A DNA stretch of 64,000 nucleotides, from positions 67,005,806-67,069,805 of the forward strand of contig CM068583.1 of NCBI GenBank assembly GCA_035048485.1, given 5' to 3'. The number at the start of each line of letters is the position of its first letter. Positions within the stretch are counted from its first letter, which is position 1. The position numbers were made by a program, and so were the translations under genes. Source of the DNA: Pteria penguin (lineage: Eukaryota; Mollusca; Bivalvia; Pterioida; Pteriidae). The notes beneath the pieces are model-generated. The model was not told the DNA's origin. It saw nothing but the letters and a program-made list of their open reading frames with translations, and did no database searches. Below are positions 12,010 through 23,088 of this stretch, piece after piece.

Positions 12010-12540
12010 ACTTCAAGTGAATACAAGTAAGGCACATGATGTATATATTGTTTGTACCGGATATGTCATATTTAGGTGCTACTCTCTCTTGACCTACTTC
12101 CTATATAATTGTAATGATTACTGTACTTTTTAACTTGTTAAGTACGATGAGGTTATGATCGGGTCACCGTAAAAAGCAGCCATACTGTTGTAGGGCCATG
12201 ATTGTATTAAGTAGGCTGGTAAGAGCTCATCTTTCCCGCTCGACTAATTACAGTGTCTCGTATTGATTCAGTTTCAACTTAGTTCTGAAGAATATAAATA
12301 TAGCACAGGATTTTTGACATAGATCATCTAGAAATATGAATTTCGGTCCATGCACGAACGACGAAAGGTTTATTATCGGCATACAAATACATTTTTAATC
12401 CTTTGATCGATTTTGCTATGAGTATTGGAATTGGATATATGTATTATTTATATATCTATTATTATTGTTTATTGTTATTTCTTTTTATAACTTATCTTTC
12501 GACATTCGACGAGTTATAGTTTGATATAGTAAAATGTTTC
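12010..12540. other. Region upstream of the double-CRD gene
   Basis: Presumed 5' UTR and promoter of the minus-strand gene. AT-rich, with no recognisable motif set. Nothing else supported. Confidence 0.4.
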
Positions 12541-12735
12541 TCGCATGAGGGTTTGGAATGGATCTAGGGCGGGACCACATAGGCCCAAGAGGATACCCAC
12601 TTTTGAAAAACTTCTTCAAACCGACTACATATACCAACAAACAGAATGCATCACAATGATCTAGAGGAAGTTCTTAAGAAGAAGTTTAGTTGTTTTTCCT
12701 TCAATTCCGAAATAATGTTTGATGCTTAATTGTAG
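12541..12735 (+). mobile_element. Diverged internal fragment of the GCTCACCTGAGC repeat family
   Basis: Matches the interior of the 45.0-46.7 kb element in order: GGATCTAGGGCGGGACCA, then TACCCACTTTTGAAAAACTT, CTTCTTCAAA and ACAAACAGAATGCAT followed by ATGATCTAGAGGAAG. Neither end of the element is present here. Confidence 0.65.
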
Positions 12736-13866
12736 TATTTTCGGACCTTGTCGTTTTTGCAGATTTTCAGGTACATGTAATTTCTTTTATTATCTTATAG
12801 AATGTTGCTTACAAAGCATTAATTTTATTTATTTCAAATTACTTTTTAAATAAATATAATAGGAAAGAACAGGAATTCTCGCCATGAGACAGACACAAAT
12901 ACCCCCGCGGGGAGATTGATTCTTTGAATATGGACTTGGCCTTGTGGAAATCAGGTCAAGAGTATGAAAAAACCACAGGCGAGAATAGGAAGTTGTGTCT
13001 TGTGAGTAGTATGAACTTGTGCAGTTGCTTTCCTTGATAAATGTGTGTTGTGATGACGTTAACCCAAGAGGAGAGGCCTTTATTGATGGACTTGTCACAC
13101 ACGCACATGTCAGATAAAGGTTCAATATATATGGGAAATTGTTGTACAGAATTGGAGAAGATTGAAATTGTGTGAGAGCCTAGAAACCAGTTACCTATAT
13201 CAATGCCCAATACACTTGACCTTTTACCGTTTGATCCCCAAATAGATAGTGATCTCCCTTGTCATATTAGGAGTGGCCTACTTAATTTTCTTAAATATTT
13301 TTCCATGTGTAAAATGTGATAATCATATTTTTTTTTACTCTTGTATGCAGTACACATGGATTCATTCATTCACAACTCTGTGTAACGAAAAGACTCCATA
13401 CACGTAAGGTAAATTTTTCAGGCGTAAAAATGTGATATATAAAATCAAGCCCATGATCCATTGAACACATCCTGAAATTTTCATCGAGAAGTTGTCTTTA
13501 AGAATAATTAAGTTATATAGTTTTAAATGTATTCGTTCAAGGGTTAAATATGTCATATTGGTGCCATTATTTACTATATGATATTGGTAATTTACAGTAC
13601 AAATCAATCAACAATTCTCTCAAAATACATACTACTGTGCCTACTTCAAGTGTCTATATCTCGATAAGTATATACATGCTTATCATTTTTAATACTAGAC
13701 CATTGAGTGACAGTGCTCAGATTTAATCAGTATTAGATTGCTTTATACTGTAAGCGGTAAATGATTCACAATTAACGTAATTTAAAGGGATACATGATCT
13801 TTAAACTAGCCTGAAATTTCACAGTGGTTGTTGACATGATGCTTGCGTATGCGCACTGGCCAATTT
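12736..13866. other. Intergenic stretch, no gene recognised
   Basis: About 1.1 kb. Two overlapping minus-strand frames (12829-13210) are open for 84-98 codons but show no known domain and no clear splice context. Left uncalled. Confidence 0.45.
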
Positions 13867-14005
13867 CAGTGGCGGATTTAGAGGGCCCCCCCTCCTTTTG
13901 GTCACATATTTACTAGTAAAATCCAGATTTTGCACCAGAAATTTCTAAGTAGTTTGGCTAACATACACGTGGGCCCCCTTTTCGGAAATCCTGGATCCGC
14001 CACTG
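13867..14005. mobile_element. Short CAGTGGCGG-type MITE (139 bp)
   Basis: Starts CAGTGGCGGATTTAGAGGG and ends CCTGGATCCGCCACTG, so the ends are inverted repeats of about 9-13 bp. The flanking 5-mers AATTT and GATTT match at four of five positions. A relative with the same ends is at 43014-43180. The ends also resemble those of the CAGGCG transposon (CAGGCG.GGATCC), suggesting related transposases. Confidence 0.75.
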
Positions 14006-14100
14006 GATTTCACGGTACTGGAGGATTTCACGTTACATCGGTTCGTTTCGGAGAGTTCGAAATAAGAAATTCCAGATAACATCAGTTTAAATAAAGTAAA

Positions 14101-14150
14101 GCAATGTGATATAGTACTAATCCTGCTTGTTCCAAACTATCAACAAGCAG
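14101..14150 (+). repeat. 50-bp hairpin-ended repeat, copy 1
   Basis: ATGTGATATAGTACTAATC followed by CTGCTTGTT, a 10-nt loop and AACAAGCAG. It is almost identical (2 differences) to 16310-16359, 2.2 kb away in the same orientation. It resembles the terminal hairpin of a transposon, but the family is unknown and no CTRR end follows. Confidence 0.75.
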
Positions 14151-15423
14151 TAACGAAATTATGTCCCGTCACTTCTGGGTAAAAAGTTGGACTTTTTTGA
14201 GAAGCATAGGCACCATATTGTAATTTGCACAATACCAACTAAGGCCATTACGTCAATTCACATGATGCCCATAAGATTTGCATGCATGAATTAATTGAGC
14301 ACCATTCTGTCTAGTGCATTTCTAATTTGAAAAAGGTTTTAACAAAGCCCATTACCTTGTTAGTCAGCATGCAAAGTTAAGCAAAAATCGGTAGAAGACT
14401 AGAAGGACCCCATACAAAACTTACTGTCTTTTTGATGATCTCCGGGTCATATTGTCGATGACGTAGCCATATCATTATTTTGGAATCAACTAGATGAACT
14501 TATGGAACCTTAAACTCTCCTAAGTTTGTACACAAGATCATCATGGGATGGGAAAATCCATTGGATACATATTGTTGCATTAGTAATATTTCCGAATTTT
14601 GATAAAAGTTCTGAATAAGACCAAAAAAGAAGTTCCGAAGGTTTTTTCAAGTTTATACCTGTAACGCCGAGTTAAAAGTTCCAACGTTATTTGTGTGTGT
14701 GTGTGTGTGGGGTGGGGGGTGGGGGTCCAAAACGATACTTCAGGCTCGGGCAAATCAAACCAAATGAATTATATAAATGTCATATGATGGTAGTCTAGGA
14801 ACATATGTAGCCGTCCAAATAAGAAAAATTCACAAAAAGAAATTTAAAATCGTTACGTGTATCTTAAATATTGGTATGAATTTTATGGTTAATTATCTTA
14901 ATGTATAGGTCCAAGAAAGGTGGCTATATGTCAGTATTATATATTTCGACCTCCGGGTTATCGAAAACTAAGATGTTGTCAATATAGAAGTACATGTAGC
15001 TAGAGGCACCATCATTGAACATCTCAATAAGATCGAAACGTTTAGATTTTTGAAAAGAATGCATGAAATCCCTTGCATAACAATATAGAATCAAATCTGC
15101 TTTTAAAAGGAAAAATTGAGTTCTAAAACTTTTTTTTCTAAAGTATGATTTTAGATTACACTAGTCTATTGGAGATAGATTATATTTTTACTGGTCACTG
15201 GGCAAGAGCCTCTTTTTTTTTTTTTTTTGGTCAAAATCAGGGTAAGAATTTTTTCCCAATAAATCACAGCCCCTCCCCCCCCCCCCCCCAGAATATCAAA
15301 AACAGCACCCTTTCCTGCCCAGTTGGAAGGTTATCGTTAGGATCAGTTTTCGACATCATAGTCACAATGACGCCACAATAACTCTTAAACTAATGAGTAA
15401 GGTGAAGCACTCGTAAACTTACT
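14151..15423. other. Intergenic stretch between small repeats
   Basis: About 1.3 kb with a short (GT)n/G-rich run near 14692-14726, a T run near 15213-15228 and a C run near 15274-15289. No gene recognised. Confidence 0.5.
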
Positions 15424-15580
15424 ATTCACCCTTCCACGGTTCTTAAAAGAACGTGACATTCCGTCTATTTTTGATTGATATATCTATGACGTCATAAACA
15501 TATGCGTTGTTTGTCGGAGTTTTGTCTGACCTCTGATGACGTCATCACAATGAAAACTTGCGTTTTGTGGAAGGGTGAAT
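15424..15580. mobile_element. 157-bp MITE with ATTCACCCTTCCAC ends
   Basis: Perfect inverted ends ATTCACCCTTCCAC (15424-15437) and GTGGAAGGGTGAAT (15567-15580). The interior has two full TGACGTCA motifs (15487-15494 and 15537-15544). No unequivocal target duplication; T or TA is possible. Confidence 0.7.
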
Positions 15581-16309
15581 TAAAATCGAAAGTTTTTCTT
15601 CGGACTTTTTGTGAATATGCTCGTAATCTTAAGACCGGTCGAGTAATTTTACACTAAACGACTAGTTGCGAACACGACCACTAGGCGCAACCCAGTAGGA
15701 TCCGCTCTGATAAAAGCTAATATGACGACGCTATTACGTTTCGTACGTCTGAAATGACGTAACATATTACGTCATACACACTAACCCATTTATTCATTTA
15801 GAAGTAGGCAATTTATATCAAAATATTGTCTTCTGAAAATGACAGACCCAGTTTCTATTATTATCAAGGTAATAAAGATTAAGATTGCTTTGAACAGGCT
15901 ATCTAGAGCCAAGGAGAATGCTGTGCGTGTGCATATGGGATATCCTCCAATAATACCCTGGTAAGTACTCATTAGGGCATATCCATGTTGCAGATGTAAT
16001 CCTGACCTGAGAGTGCCAACGTGATACATACAGTCATGTACGTCATATTATTCACGTTACTGAGTAAAGCTATGTGCCCACTTCACCAAGTCTGTTCCTT
16101 TTCATATTCTTGAATGATTATAGATCTATAGATTTAATAGAAAATGTCTGTATGAGTATAACGAGTCCGTTACTAAATTACCTGACCAAAATATAAAACA
16201 ACCATTTGGCCATCGCATGAACCACAGTCGATATTCATCAGTAAGCGGGTGGATTTGGGCACTGGGCGTTTTGACGGATATCGGAATGGCTCTGACATGA
16301 GAATATAAA
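15581..16309. other. Intergenic stretch, no gene recognised
   Basis: About 730 bp. A 79-codon minus-strand frame (15790-16029) has no known domain. Nothing else supported. Confidence 0.45.
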
Positions 16310-16359
16310 GCGATGTGATATAGTACTAATCATGCTTGTTCCAAACTATCAACAAGCAG
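16310..16359 (+). repeat. 50-bp hairpin-ended repeat, copy 2
   Basis: Second copy of the unit at 14101-14150, same orientation, again ending in TGCTTGTT, loop and AACAAGCA. Flanking bases differ on both sides apart from a shared AAAG before it. Confidence 0.75.
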
Positions 16360-16670
16360 AACTTTTGTCAGATTTTTCTAAGAAAACATACACTTATAGA
16401 AATAGAATTTTTATTAATACATATTCAAGGAATATACCATCAATGTGGCATTTTGACCTGACCTGGACAAAGAAACCTGTTGAACGTTGGTGAATGAAGC
16501 AAATTTTCAGTAATGTAAAGTTGAGGAATGATTTGAGGAAAATCTCAAATTTGAGTTGAGTGGAGATTTTATACAATGTAATTTGAGGGAAAACTCACAT
16601 TTCTTGAGGATTTACTCAAATTTCAGGAAATACTCAACTGATTTTTTTTTTATACAATTGGGGCCAGAAA

Positions 16671-17218
16671 CAGTTCCCGGACGATTTTTTGAGGTTTTCG
16701 GCAAACAACTTTTGCTACAGTAAACCTAAATACATGAAGTTTGGTACAGTGCATGGATTACCCATTATGTATAGAACAATGTCAAACTTGTGACAAAACT
16801 CATGCATTCACCAAATATTTTCTGTATTTTTACGACTCTCCCTTTCAGCCATTTTTAAATCTACCGATTTTACTGTAATAGTTCCCGGACGATCTAGTCT
16901 ACTGATATTGTAAGTGTATAAAAATACTAAACATTTGATAAAGTCAAAGGTCAGTCTTTTATAAAAATGCTTATAATGCAAATATTGCATTATTCGACCT
17001 TAAAAACTGATATTAGGTTCATTGATCAAGAGCATCTTTCCCCCGCGTATGGATATTGAAAGTAGGTCAGAATGTGATAAATAAAATAAGATAGAAGACA
17101 TGAAACAAACTTTTTACCAGAAAAATCTTATTCTCCTTTAAATATCATTTATTCTGTATAAATATTTTGGATGGTTTCTTTTCCATTATGATCAGACCAG
17201 CAAAACGTCCTGGAACTG
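16671..17218. mobile_element. Inverted-repeat element with CAGTTCCCGGACG ends (~550 bp)
   Basis: The left end CAGTTCCCGGACGATTTT and the inverse of the right end CAGTTCCAGGACGTTTT agree at 15 of 17 positions. An extra internal copy of the end (AATAGTTCCCGGACGAT) at about 16876-16892 suggests a nested or rearranged element. No open frame of interest and no clear target duplication. Confidence 0.6.
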
Positions 17219-17645
17219 TTACTGTACGTATCAAAATCAAAATTCGTGAAATTAGAGTGAGAAACGTCAAAAACTTTGCAAAAATGAAATTTTGAGACTA
17301 CCCCTTGAAAAAAAAACCAAGGCGGTGAAATTTTTATGAGGTATCATTTTGTCCATGACCACAAGTGTTATATACTAGAAAAAATAAAGAAAATCATTGG
17401 AGCCGATTTTAGATTTTAGATAGGTGCAAAGATTCATTTTATTGATTTTTATCATTGGATCTCATTAAAAATGGCGGATAACTTTGAAATAGTCTTTACA
17501 GAAAACTCTGCGGTAAAGGTTATTTTTACATGTAATGTATGATTTTTCTCCAAACTTCAATCAATAAAATATCAAAATATGACAAAACTCATCGGAGCCA
17601 ATTGAACTGTGACCAGCCTCGTTGAGAGTTTTTTTTCCCATATGA
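17219..17645. other. Spacer upstream of the DCST2-like exon 1
   Basis: About 430 bp of AT-rich DNA between two inverted-repeat elements. No gene or motif supported. Confidence 0.4.
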
Positions 17646-17755
17646 GTATCTGACGTCTAACCATTGTGACGTCATCCAATTTCTATATCATTTCCGGTAA
17701 TTTCACACCAGTTTCCACAAAACTGGTTGACGTCACAATGGTTAACGTCAGATAC
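17646..17755. promoter_or_regulatory. Inverted repeat with two full CRE sites upstream of DCST2-like exon 1
   Basis: The arms GTATCTGACGTCTAACC with ATTGTGACGTCA and their inverse on the right differ by one indel over 28 bp. Each arm contains the consensus cAMP-response element TGACGTCA (17667-17674 and 17728-17735). A smaller hairpin, ACCAGTTT/AAACTGGT, sits inside. The structure ends about 170 bp before the proposed DCST2-like ATG. CREM-type factors acting on CREs drive many sperm genes in mammals. Use of these sites here is inference, and the structure could simply be a MITE. Confidence 0.45.
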
Positions 17756-17925
17756 CTGCTCTCTATAATAATAAAAACCTACTGGGCTGACCCGAAAGTT
17801 GGGGACGATTTACGTGGTATTGGCTTACAGATCTTTAAAGTTATGAAATGGAGAAAATTATTTCGATTTTTCACAGTGATATCACAGCAGTCTGTTGTAG
17901 GTACGATAAAGTGTCTATTGGATGT

Positions 17926-18082
17926 ATGACAGCGATCAGGCGCTTCCTACTGGAAACATTCTGCCCATGTACTATATACGACCGGAATCGACATCTCAAG
18001 AGACAGGAAATGCCAAAGTCAACATGGAAACGAATGTGGAAGGAAGGAACATACGAAAATCAGGTTTTTAAGAATGTAGTAG
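17926..18082 (+). CDS. DCST2: DC-STAMP-domain protein (DCST2-like), first recognised coding exon
   Basis: Encodes the cytoplasmic amino-terminal segment from MTAIRRFLLE through CTIYDRNRHLKRQEMPKSTW to ENQVFKNVVG, then donor G/GTACGT at 18083, phase 1. Joined to exon 2 it reads VFKNVVGGFMSGMLLGVLLY, which matches the start of the first membrane segment of DCST2 proteins (VV.SVGGF pattern). DCST1/DCST2 (sneaky in flies, spe-42/spe-49 in worms) are multi-pass sperm membrane proteins needed for gamete fusion or fertilisation. The same frame is open upstream to an ATG at 17848, and an acceptor-like TGTTGTAG ends at 17900, so the true start or a 5' exon could lie upstream. I chose 17926 because conserved-looking sequence follows it directly. 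Confidence 0.72.
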
Positions 18083-18189
18083 GTACGTTCACGTCTTAGC
18101 AATACACAGGGATACAGTTCAGTATTTAATTTCTTCATTGAACACAATGACCCAACCGTATAGTCACGGTGTACCCGTACTATACAGTG

Positions 18190-18597
18190 TAATGGCCGAT
18201 TGTCACTTTTGATGGCTTGTCGGTATAGCTGCTGACTGTGTGTCACTTTCTCCGCTGATGGTTTGTCGGAATAACTGCTGATTGTTTGTCACCTTATCCG
18301 CTGATGGTTTGTTGGTATAGCTGCTGATTGTTTGTCACCTTATCCGCTGATGGTTTGTCGGTATAGTTGCTGATAGTTTGTCACTTTCTCCGCTGATGGT
18401 TTGTCGGTATAGTTGCTGATTGTTTGTCACCTTATCCGGTGCTGATTTATCGGTATAGCTGCTGGTTGTTTGTTACTTTAACCGCTGATTGTTTGTCGGT
18501 ATAGTTGCTGATAGTTTGTCACTTTCTCCGCTGGTGGTTTGTCGGTATAGTTGCTGATTGTTTGTTACTTTATCCGCTGATTTCGTTTGTCAATATC
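18190..18597. repeat. 46-bp minisatellite, block 1
   Basis: About eight diverged units built from TTGCTGATTGTTTGTCAC, TTATCCGCTGATGG and TTTGTCGGTATAG. It starts ~110 bp inside intron 1 and is interrupted on its right by an AT-rich insertion. Blocks 2 (18951-19236) and 3 (25057-26700) are the same array separated by inserted elements. Confidence 0.93.
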
Positions 18598-18950
18598 CCG
18601 CTTTTGAAAATTTAAGAATTAAATATTTGAAGAATTATTATTACAGAAGACCCTCCGTCTTCAAACTAGTTCAACTTTTAAGTTCTCGTAATACCAAGGA
18701 ACTTTTGTAATTTTGGTAAATTTTTAAAGAATGCTTTTAAAATGAAAAGTACTATAAGTTAAATTTCATAGCTATATATTATACATGTATTATATCTACT
18801 ATATTCCATATAAAATTTATATTAAGTTTATTGTGATATTTCTATTTATTGCGTTGACCTTGACATTATATTATATTATTGTTGAGTTTTATATATTGTA
18901 CAATGTATAAGCTGTACAGCTTTTGATTAATAAACAATACATTACAATAT
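18598..18950 (+). mobile_element. AT-rich insertion, probable LINE 3' end, splitting the 46-bp array
   Basis: About 350 bp unlike the satellite on either side. It ends with GTACAATGTATAAGCTGTAC, a TTAATAAACAAT polyadenylation-like motif and a short repeat-like tail (ACATTACAATATAG), as at the 3' end of a 5'-truncated non-LTR retroelement. No coding sequence is left, so the family is unknown. Confidence 0.5.
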
Positions 18951-19236
18951 AGCTGCCGATTGTTTCTCGTTTCATCCTCTGGAAGTATGTCGGCATAGTT
19001 GCTGACTGTTTGTTACTTTATCCTCTGGAGGTTTGTCGGCATAGTTGCTGACTGTTTGTTACTTTATCCGCTGGTGGTTTGTCGACATAGTTGCTGATAG
19101 TTTGTCACTTTCTCCGCTGGTGGTTTGTCGGTATAGCTGCTGATTGTTTGTCACTTTCTCCGCTGGAGGTTTGTCGGCATAGTTGCTGACTGTTTGTTAC
19201 TTTATCCGCTGGTGGTTTGTTGGTATAGTTGCTGAA
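18951..19236. repeat. 46-bp minisatellite, block 2
   Basis: About six units of the intron 1 satellite, including variants with CCTCTGGAGG in place of CCGCTGATGG. The right end passes into non-satellite DNA at an EcoRI-like GAATTCAGGAAACG whose inverse CGTTTCCTGAAT lies ~95 bp on. Confidence 0.92.
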
Positions 19237-19423
19237 TGAATTCAGGAAACGCAGAGACCTCCTACTCAGTGTGCGTGTGTTCCACCAGAACTTGGGATAC
19301 GGTATAGGACTGTATGTTGGACTACGTTCATGGTAAACGTTTCCTGAATCTTGTCATATATAATTTAATTTCCAATATGTATATACATATGGGACCGTAT
19401 GTATATTCTGTATGTATACAGGT

Positions 19424-19547
<124 letters not shown>

Positions 19548-19656
19548 GTGTGTGGTGTGTGTGTAGCAGTGAATACACAAATATAAAACCACTACCCGAC
19601 AAATTTAACAAAGTTATTTTATCAATGTATTTATATGTTATTCACTCTTTAGGTAA

Positions 19657-20523
19657 ATGAACAAGCTAAATATTGCATCATTGAATATACGAGGGTTGAA
19701 CTCTGATGTAAAGAGACAAAAATTTTACGAATGGCTAAGAAGTAGTAATTTTGATATAATTTTCCTACAAGAAACTCATTTTATCAATGAAAAAATTGAA
19801 TTATATGAAAGAAATTGGGAGGGTGAAGCTTATCACTCTTTTTCAGATTCACAGTTTAGTCGAGGACTCTCTATATGTGTGCGTAATGGTGCTGATATTG
19901 TTGTTTTAGATAAGCATGCATCTAATGACGGACTTATTCTTGTACTTAATCTTAAAATTGAAGATACGTTATATTCCGTAATGAATGTGTATGCACCTAA
20001 TGAAGAAAAGTCAAAACTAGCTTTCTTTGATAAGTTTAAGAAATATTTACCAAAATTTGTACATTATGATGATAATATATATATTTGTGGTGATTTTAAT
20101 TGCTATTTTGAGAAAGAAAATGGAAGGTGTGAAAGAAAATTATTATCTATACTTAAAGAGAAAAAATTAATAGATGTTTGGAAAACTCAACATGAAGAAA
20201 AAAATGGTTTTACATGGTGTGATAATTAAAATATACCTAAAAGTCGAATAGATTTTATTTTTACAAATTCTTCGAATATGGAAAAGGTAAACTTTATACT
20301 TATTAGACGTGTACCTGGTACACAAGACGATGGAAAAAGATTAACAGATCACAGATCATTAGTTCTAAAAATAAAAACACATGTGTTAAAAACAGGGCCT
20401 GGTTGTTGGAAACTTAATGTGAAATACTTAGAAGATCCAAAATATAAAGAGGGTATTAAATATATTGTTAACTCTTTAGGAAACGATGACCCTTTAATGA
20501 AATGGGAAACTTTTAAATCTTAA
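19657..20523 (+). pseudogene. LINE endonuclease domain (Tx1/L1-like), one in-frame stop, 3' truncated
   Basis: Reads MNKLNIASLNIRGLNSDVKR, then IIFLQETH, NVYAPNEE, YICGDFNCYF, SRIDFIF and RLTDHRSL, which are the ordered blocks of an EEP-type retrotransposon endonuclease with the catalytic Glu, Asp-Asn and Asp-His present. A single TAA at 20227-20229 breaks the frame after FTWCDN, and the frame resumes at once (NIPKSRIDF). No reverse transcriptase follows: the copy stops at about 20523, where the 3' end of a minus-strand LINE begins. The start is chosen at the ATG because the conserved block begins directly there. A dead element. Confidence 0.85.
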
Positions 20524-20881
20524 GTCAAAGATTTTTCGATTCAATTTAGTTTAAACAATATTTATTTCCAAATAAGCAACATGTACAATGTATAGCAATA
20601 TATAAATTAATAGGGATTTGGAAAAAAGTGGATCACTTATATTAATCCATCTCCTTGTATAGATAGACATACATAAGAGGACAATATCAATAAATGTATA
20701 TTTATGTTAATACATTAGTGTAACTAACGATTAATACATTATTACAACTAATATACAATGTATACTATTTATATACATGTATTGTATGGATGCTTTGCAG
20801 AAATACATAAATCATTACTTTTAGTCATAGTTGAATATCAAATTGATACATACATGCACATATACATACACATACATACAT

Positions 20882-21048
<167 letters not shown>

Positions 21049-22319
21049 AGTACCCAACAATAAAATATATATGTTTTTATTTATATATGGTGAAATACGG
21101 AATACATTATATGTTCGTAATTACATACAAAATACTAAAAGTCTTTGCATGAAGAAATTTTGGTGTTAAAACAAAAACAAAAAAAAAGGGGTGGGGGTGG
21201 GGGTTGTTCAAGAGGTTTTCAAATAAACTACGTGAATCTTTTGGTAACAAAAATATAATTATGAACTGCTATGAAAATTTGTACATTAGTGTCATATGTA
21301 TTGTTGCCATCACCTGAAAGAAGTAAATGTGTAGTAAGTGGCATATTCAGAGTATTCCAATAAACAGTTCGTTGGTTAGAATGATTTTGACAATAAAAGA
21401 GACTCAATACCTCCGCATGTGCAATACGGATTCGGTTCTATATTTTTAAAAAACAAGTGATGGCGGAGACTGCTACAACCCATTCGTAGTCGAGCGTGAA
21501 GAACTTGACCATGACGACTACCAACATATAATAACACTTGGGGATTGATATAGGATGTTTTAATTTGCCTAATTGTGATTTGAATGTATGGATATTGTCT
21601 ATTTCTGTTATATTTTTGGGAAGGGAGTTCCAAAGGCGAATACAAGAGGGGAAAAACTCTTCATATGGTGAGTAGTATTACAGTTTATATAAGTGAAGCT
21701 GTCCGCATGTCTAGTATGATAACCATGTTGTAGATGTTGAGGAGGGAGGAGATCATTTAGAGATTGAGGAGATAAACCATTTACTATTTTGAAAAATTGG
21801 ATTAATTTATGAGAATTTCTTCTGTCTTCAAGTTTTTCCCACCCACATTCTTGATATAAATTTCGTAAACTCACCAATTTTGTAGCCCCAGTTACAATGC
21901 GAGCACCTTCAATATTGATTTGTTCAATTTTTTCTTTATAATATATTGGACAATTGTCCCATATTATATCCGCATACTCTAATATGGGACGTATTAATGA
22001 GAAATACATAGCTTGTAATGTCAATCTGTCAAGATTGAACTTCAGTTTCCTAAGAATATTTAATTTGTTTAGAGCTTTTGTTGTTATTGCGTTAATATGG
22101 TCATTCCATTGGCATGATTTATTAAAAACTAAACCAAGATGTTTGTGTGTACCAAAATCTTGTATACGATTGTTGTTTAAGAAAAGAGGGGGGTGATGGT
22201 TTTGGTTGTTTTTACATGAAATTAATAGAGTTTCAGTTTTTTGAGGATTAAAATTGACTAGCCATTTATTAGACCAAGAGTAAACTTTTTCTAGTTTATA
22301 GTTAAAATTTCAGCTGAGA

Positions 22320-23088
22320 CGTTTGGGTCTTCCACAATTACATAAATTGTCGTATCATCCGCAAATAATTTGATGGAACAGTTTATTTCGAAAACAATAT
22401 CATTTATGAATATTAGAAAAAAATACAGGACCGAGAATCGATCCCTGTGACACACCTGCGTTTATTTCGACAGTATATGATTCTTTGCCATTAATTATTA
22501 CTTTCTGATTTCTTGATGTTAGATAATCAGATATCCATAACAGTAAATCACCATTAATACCAATATTTTGTAATTTGTGTAATAGTCCTCGATGCCAAAC
22601 GCGGTCAAAGGCTTTACTAATATCGAAAAAGACAACGCGAATTTCTTTACCTTTGTCAAGAGCTTGAGAAAATTCATTAGATAAAAACAACAATTGATTT
22701 ACTGTGGAATCACCTAGCATAAAGCCAGATTGATGGGTTGTGAGAAGACTATGAGCAAGAATGTGATTAAATATGTATTTATAAACACATTTTTCAAAAA
22801 GTTTGCTGACAACACTAAGCAAAGATATCGGACGGTAATTTTCGACTTTTTGTGGGTAATTTTTTTAAAAGCAGGAACAACAGCAGCTGTCTTCCAATAA
22901 GAAAGAAAAGATTTTAAACGTAATGACATGTTAAATAACAATTTGAGTGGATGGACAAGCTCATTTTTCGCTTCCTTTATAAGCCTGGGACTTAATAAGT
23001 CAGGACCGCATGCTTTGTTTATATTTAAACAGTGGATGGCATCACTAACATCATTTTCAGTAATTTCAATATTGCTTAAATTATTCAT
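22320..23088 (-). pseudogene. Reverse transcriptase domain of the Jockey/CR1-like LINE
   Basis: Spans the fingers-palm blocks. An N-terminal part reads MNNLSNIEITENDVSDAIHC with KACGPDLLSPRLIKEA (23088-22714). After a frameshift near 22800 come SVVSKLFEKCVYKYIF, TTHQSGFMLGDSTVNQLL and FFDISKAFDRVWH (first catalytic Asp), then GVSQGSILGPVFF. A second frameshift precedes LFADDTT, which holds the two further catalytic Asp. All catalytic residues are present, but the frame is broken at least twice, so it is inactive. Confidence 0.85.

Noticed and set aside
12956..13210. 84-codon minus-strand frame (LSSWVNVITTHIYQGKQLH...)
   Set aside because: Composition is protein-like, but no family is recognised and splice boundaries are absent. 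Could be an old element.
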